Source: Castellaniella daejeonensis
GTDB taxonomy: Bacteria; Pseudomonadota; Gammaproteobacteria; Burkholderiales; Burkholderiaceae_B
NCBI RefSeq assembly: GCF_039523555.1
Contig: NZ_BAAAFN010000013.1
Location: forward strand, 44,505-108,504
DNA length: 64,000 bases
Reading direction: 5' to 3'
A model generated the notes under the pieces. That model made no database searches. It was not told the DNA's origin and saw only the letters and a program-made list of their open reading frames with translations. The translations under genes were made by a program, and so were the position numbers. Positions within the stretch are counted from its first letter, which is position 1, and each line of letters opens with the position of its first letter. Below are positions 60,696 to 64,000 of this stretch, one piece after another.

Positions 60696-61465
60696 GCTAC
60701 GAGTTCCTCGGGAATGGATTGAGAATGTTCGGTGTCGTCGACAATGCCCAGCAGGCCCAGGATTTCCCGGCGCATGGCGGCGAAGTTCGACAGGTCGTGT
60801 GTCTTGACGGTATCCGACAGATGGAATTCCTTCAGCACGCGCGACGGCCGGGCGCTGAAGACCAGGATGCGGTCGGCCAGGAACAGCGCCTCGTCGACGT
60901 CGTGGGTCACCAGCAGCACCGTGGGCCGGGTCTCGCGGATCAGGGTGCGCAGGGCATCCTGCAGGGTCATGCGGGTCAGCGCGTCCAGCGCGCCAAAGGG
61001 CTCGTCCAGCAGCAGCACTTCGGGATGCGTGATGAAGGCGCGCGCCAGGGCGCAACGTTGGCGCATGCCACCCGATACCTGGTGCGGAAAATAATCCTCG
61101 AAGCCCTTGAGCCGGACCTTGTCGAGCCACACACGCGCCTGCTGCTGCGCCTCGGCCTTGCCGACCTTCTGCAGCTCCAGGGCCATCGCCACGTTCTGGA
61201 CCAGGGTCAGCCAGGGGTACAGCGCATTTTCCTGGAACATCAGCATGCGGCTGGGATCGGGCTTGCGCACCGGCTGGCCGTCGGCCAGCACCTGGCCCGC
61301 GGACGGTTTTTCCAGCCCCGCGGCCATATGCAGCAGGGTGGATTTGCCGCACCCTGACGGCCCCACCAGGGCCACCAGCTCGCCCGGTGCGATATCGCGC
61401 TCGAAGCGCTCGACCACCCGCAGGTCGCCGAAGCGCTTTTCAACCTGCCTGAAGGATAGATTCAT
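60692..61465 (-). CDS. ABC transporter ATP-binding protein, SsuB/TauB-like
   Basis: A 257-residue ABC ATPase: Walker A GPSGCGKST, Q-loop LMFQENALYPWLTLVQNV, signature VSGGMRQRCALARAFI, Walker B LLLDEPFGALD, His switch VTHD. The FGALDALTR form is typical of the taurine/nitrate/sulfonate group. First gene of the four-gene leftward operon ATPase, binding protein, permease, second binding-like protein. The upstream 61,466-61,639 is AT-rich with a small TTTCT/AGAAA dyad at 61561-61573 and should carry the operon promoter. Confidence 0.94.
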   Translation of the reverse strand: MNLSFRQVEKRFGDLRVVERFERDIAPGELVALVGPSGCGKSTLLHMAAGLEKPSAGQVLADGQPVRKPDPSRMLMFQENALYPWLTLVQNVAMALELQKVGKAEAQQQARVWLDKVRLKGFEDYFPHQVSGGMRQRCALARAFITHPEVLLLDEPFGALDALTRMTLQDALRTLIRETRPTVLLVTHDVDEALFLADRILVFSARPSRVLKEFHLSDTVKTHDLSNFAAMRREILGLLGIVDDTEHSQSIPEELVA

Positions 61466-61639
61466 ACGTCAAACGGCCCGGAATGAAATCGGTTCAATGA
61501 TGTTCAATACTTTAACGATCCCCCTTAATGAGCAACAACGATTCGTTCACCATTTCTTTATTTCTTATAGAAATATGGATTCAATGGAACGAAGCCGGAC
61601 GGAAGCGCTACGATAGGGCGTCCCCACTCCGGAATACCC

Positions 61640-62098
61640 ATGTCCAGCCCATCTTCCCCGGATCCGATCGTCCGGCTGCAGGCCGTTCATGCCGAAACCC
61701 GCCGGCTGCTACAACCCCTTGCCGGCGGCGCCATGGCGCCAGCCACGCTTCCCGCCTGGATCGGCGGGCCGGCACGCATCGCTCACGACATCCTGGAACA
61801 GCGCCTGTTTCCCGCGCTGATCGAATCCATGGCGGGGTCGGACGCCGTGTGCCTGAAGGGCATGACCGCCGGCCTGGCCCGGGACCGCGCCGACCTGGAC
61901 CGGCGCTGGCGCCAGGCCGTGCTCCCCGCACTCGGCGACAACCCGGCCGGATCCGCGCTCGCCGCCTGGGCCAGCGACTATCTGGCCTGGCTGGCGCGCG
62001 CCGACGAGGAACTGCTGCCCATGGCGGCCCGCCTGCTGGACGACGCATCACTGGACGAATTGGCCGCCGGCTGCGCATCGCTCGATGGCGGCGCCTGA
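61640..62098 (+). CDS. hemerythrin-like helical protein
   Basis: A 152-residue soluble, helical protein. The order AVHAETRRLL, AHDILEQRLFPALIE and ADEELLPMAARLL resembles the His/Glu/Asp placement of hemerythrin HHE-domain proteins, but several expected histidines are missing, so oxygen or iron binding is doubtful. The start at 61640 has only a weak ribosome site. It is divergent from the ABC operon and upstream of the TRAP genes, with no clear functional link. Confidence 0.65.
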   Translation: MSSPSSPDPIVRLQAVHAETRRLLQPLAGGAMAPATLPAWIGGPARIAHDILEQRLFPALIESMAGSDAVCLKGMTAGLARDRADLDRRWRQAVLPALGDNPAGSALAAWASDYLAWLARADEELLPMAARLLDDASLDELAAGCASLDGGA

Positions 62099-62275
62099 AG
62101 CGGCCACACTGAAACCCGGCGCACGGCAGGGCCATTTCTAGTGGTTTGCCCCTGTCGACGCAGCTGCCGATTCCTGCCTATACTCCGCACGTTCAACTGC
62201 CTGTCAGTCAGCAGGCTGTCAGTTCGACGCCATGGACTTTCCCGCATGGCGCGCCTCGACCTCGGAGACCCCTCA

Positions 62276-63280
62276 ATGAAATTCGCGACCACCCGCATCG
62301 CCGCCGCCGTCGGCCTGACCCTGACCCTGGGTCTCGCCGCCGCCACTGCCCACGCCGCCCCCATCGTCATCAAGTTCAGCCACGTCGTGGCCGAATCCAC
62401 CCCCAAGGGCCAGGGTGCGCTCAAGTTCAAGGAGTTGGCCGAGGCCGCCCTGCCCGGCAAGGTCGAAGTCCAGGTGTTCCCCAACTCGCAGCTCTTCGGC
62501 GACGGCAAGGAAATGGAAGCCCTGCTGCTGGGCGACGTGCAGATCATCGCCCCGTCCCTGGCCAAGTTCGACCGCTACACCAAGAAGATTCAGATCTTCG
62601 ACCTGCCCTTCATGTTCGACGACATGGATGCGCTCGACCGCTTCCAGTCCAGCCCCAAGGGCCAGGAACTGCTGGATTCGATGAAGTCCAAGGGCATCAA
62701 GGGCCTGGCCTACTGGCACAACGGCCTCAAGCAGCTGTCCACCAACAAGGACAAGCTCACCCGCCCCGAAGACGTCAAGGGCCTGAAATTCCGCATCCAG
62801 TCCTCCGACGTGCTGGAGGCCCAGTTCCGCCAGCTGGGCGCCAACCCGCAGAAGCTGGCCTTCTCCGAGGTCTACCAGGCGCTGCAGACCGGTGTGGTCG
62901 ACGGGGCCGAAAATCCCTGGTCCAACATCTATTCGCAGAAATTCCACGAAGTCCAGAAGACCATCGCGGTCACCAACCACGGCGCCCTGGACTACATGGT
63001 GATCACCAATTCCGGCTGGTGGGACGGCCTGCCCGAAGACATCCGCGCGGGGCTGCAGAAGGCCATGGCGGGCGCCACCGAGCACGCCAACAAGCTGGCC
63101 GCCGAGATCAACGACCGCGACCGCCAGCGCATCGCCGACGCCGGCAAGGCCAAGATCCAGACCCTGTCCAAGGAAGACGTCGCCGCCTGGCGCACCGCCA
63201 TGCAACCCGTCTGGAAGAAGTTCGAAGACCAGATCGGCAAGGACATCATCGACGCCGCCAGCGCATCGAACCAGCAATAA
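62276..63280 (+). CDS. dctP: TRAP transporter solute-binding protein DctP
   Basis: A 334-residue periplasmic protein; MKFATTRIAAAVGLTLTLGL starts the signal peptide, probably cut after AHA. The mature sequence has IVIKFSHVVAESTPKGQGA, FDLPFMFDD, the carboxylate-binding-Arg region LKFRIQSSDVLEAQF and VDGAENPWSNIYSQKF, all classic DctP features, so the ligand is probably a C4-dicarboxylate or other organic acid. Start at 62276 with GGAG upstream. A TATACT -10-like word lies at 62179-62184 without a clear -35. First of dctP-dctQ-dctM. Confidence 0.95.
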   Translation: MKFATTRIAAAVGLTLTLGLAAATAHAAPIVIKFSHVVAESTPKGQGALKFKELAEAALPGKVEVQVFPNSQLFGDGKEMEALLLGDVQIIAPSLAKFDRYTKKIQIFDLPFMFDDMDALDRFQSSPKGQELLDSMKSKGIKGLAYWHNGLKQLSTNKDKLTRPEDVKGLKFRIQSSDVLEAQFRQLGANPQKLAFSEVYQALQTGVVDGAENPWSNIYSQKFHEVQKTIAVTNHGALDYMVITNSGWWDGLPEDIRAGLQKAMAGATEHANKLAAEINDRDRQRIADAGKAKIQTLSKEDVAAWRTAMQPVWKKFEDQIGKDIIDAASASNQQ

Positions 63281-63308
63281 GGCGCCGGGTTCACTCCCTC
63301 GCCCGATC

Positions 63309-63334
63309 ACGGCCGCTTCGCAGCGGCCGTTTCT
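63309..63334 (+). terminator. intercistronic terminator-like hairpin between dctP and dctQ
   Basis: ACGGCCGCT (63309-63317) and AGCGGCCGT (63322-63330) form a 9-bp stem with loop TCGC, followed by TTTCTC. It probably acts as a leaky terminator, giving more binding protein than membrane subunits. Confidence 0.75.
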
Positions 63335-63357
63335 CATCCTGAGCAGGAGATCCTCCC

Positions 63358-63900
63358 ATGCTGAAAAAATGGCTGGAACACATCGAGGAGGGCCTGATTG
63401 CCTTTCTCCTGGCGGCCATGACCGTCGTGACCTTCGCCCAGGTCGTGGCCCGCTACGTCTTCAACTACAGCTTCGTGTGGGCGCTGGAGCTGACGATGTA
63501 CTTCTTCGGTGCCCTGATCTTTCTGGGCATCTCCTACGGCGTGCGCGTGGGCGCACACATCGGGGTCGATGCGTTCGTGCGCATCCTGCCCGCACGCGCC
63601 GCCCACAAGCTGGCCATCCTCAGCACGCTGCTGTGCATCCTGTACGCGGCCATCGTCGTCTACGGCGCCTGGATCTACGTCGACAAGATCCACACCATCG
63701 GCATCATGGCCCAGGACCTGCCCATCCCGCAGTGGGTGCCGCGCGTCGTGCTGCCCCTGGGCTACGCGCTGCTGATCTGGCGCCTGGGCGAGGTCCTGTG
63801 GAACCTGCTGCGCGGCGGCCACGCCTCGCTGCTGGGCGACGAAGTCGCCGACGCCATGAAACTGCTCGGCGATGACGATTCCAAGGGAGACGCAGCATGA
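63358..63900 (+). CDS. dctQ: TRAP transporter small permease DctQ
   Basis: A 180-residue four-helix inner-membrane protein: EEGLIAFLLAAMTVVTFAQV with the conserved RYVFNYSFVWALELTMYFF, then GISYGVRVGAHIGVD, and two further helices. This is the small subunit of a TRAP sodium-coupled transporter. CAGGAGA lies upstream of the ATG. It overlaps dctM in an ATGA. Confidence 0.95.
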   Translation: MLKKWLEHIEEGLIAFLLAAMTVVTFAQVVARYVFNYSFVWALELTMYFFGALIFLGISYGVRVGAHIGVDAFVRILPARAAHKLAILSTLLCILYAAIVVYGAWIYVDKIHTIGIMAQDLPIPQWVPRVVLPLGYALLIWRLGEVLWNLLRGGHASLLGDEVADAMKLLGDDDSKGDAA

Positions 63901-64000
63901 CCACCACCGCGCTGTTCATTCTGCTGTTTGTCTTCATGTTCATGGGCATGCCCGTGGCCGTGGCCCTGGGCCTGTCCTCGCTGCTGACCATCATGGCCTT
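63897..64000 (+). CDS. dctM: TRAP transporter large permease DctM, 5' end only
   Basis: The first 34 codons of DctM, cut by the window edge: MTTTALFILLFVFMFMGMPV, then a second hydrophobic stretch LGLSSLLTIMAF. The position, the ATGA overlap with dctQ and the N-terminal helix with GMPVAVALG match DctM. Confidence 0.93.
   Translation, partial: MTTTALFILLFVFMFMGMPVAVALGLSSLLTIMA

Noticed and set aside
1..64000. tRNA or rRNA genes, including a tRNA at the integration site
   Set aside because: I found no cloverleaf or rRNA-like stretch. The P4-type integrase sits beside guaA, so a tRNA target is not needed.

Overview
The window joins two kinds of DNA. Bases 1 to about 29,620 are the right-hand part of an integrative (probably conjugative) element. 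Bases 29,620-64,000 are ordinary chromosome of a high-GC betaproteobacterium; gene content and protein style suggest the Burkholderiales/Alcaligenaceae (Bordetella/Achromobacter-like), and I do not name a species. The junction is the 3' end of guaA, a known island insertion site, with a P4-type tyrosine integrase and its likely arm sites beside it. The left end of the element lies outside the window.

Element, left part (1-8,000): a hypothetical gene, a MobF/TrwC-type relaxase-helicase, a RelE/HigB-HigA-like toxin-antitoxin pair, an 11-bp-period array of GGTGT iterons, and a leftward block ssb, DUF3560 gene, radC-like gene. The DUF3560 and radC-like genes are each preceded by a copy of the same ~250-bp hairpin-containing sequence. 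The layout resembles the leading region of a conjugative element, transcribed back toward a transfer origin.

Element, cargo (8,000-26,770): a rightward, tightly coupled BREX phage-defence operon: small HTH regulator, brxE-like, brxA, brxB, brxC, a UvrD-type helicase, pglX in two ORFs, a GmrSD/BrxU-like type IV restriction enzyme, pglZ and brxL. The most unusual points are a GreA/GreB-C-like domain at the front of the helicase, the ATGA split of pglX within its methyltransferase fold, and a MITD1-like C-terminal domain on BrxL.

Element, right end (26,770-29,620): a YdaS-like HTH gene, a regulatory intergenic stretch, an AlpA-type excisionase/regulator and the integrase.

Chromosome: guaA; divergent MFS transporter; leftward purL, guaB and M20 amidohydrolase (purine synthesis); hydrolase-PHP-greB; a branched-chain 2-oxoacid dehydrogenase operon (E1a-E1b-E2-E3); comEC, tatD, lolD, lolC; divergent RpfE-like gene and recJ; two EamA exporters; a second-type infA with a strong promoter and long leader; a taurine/sulfonate-type ABC operon with an extra solute-binding-like gene; a small hemerythrin-like gene; and a TRAP transporter dctP-dctQ-dctM cut by the window edge. 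I saw no rRNA or tRNA gene and no CRISPR array.
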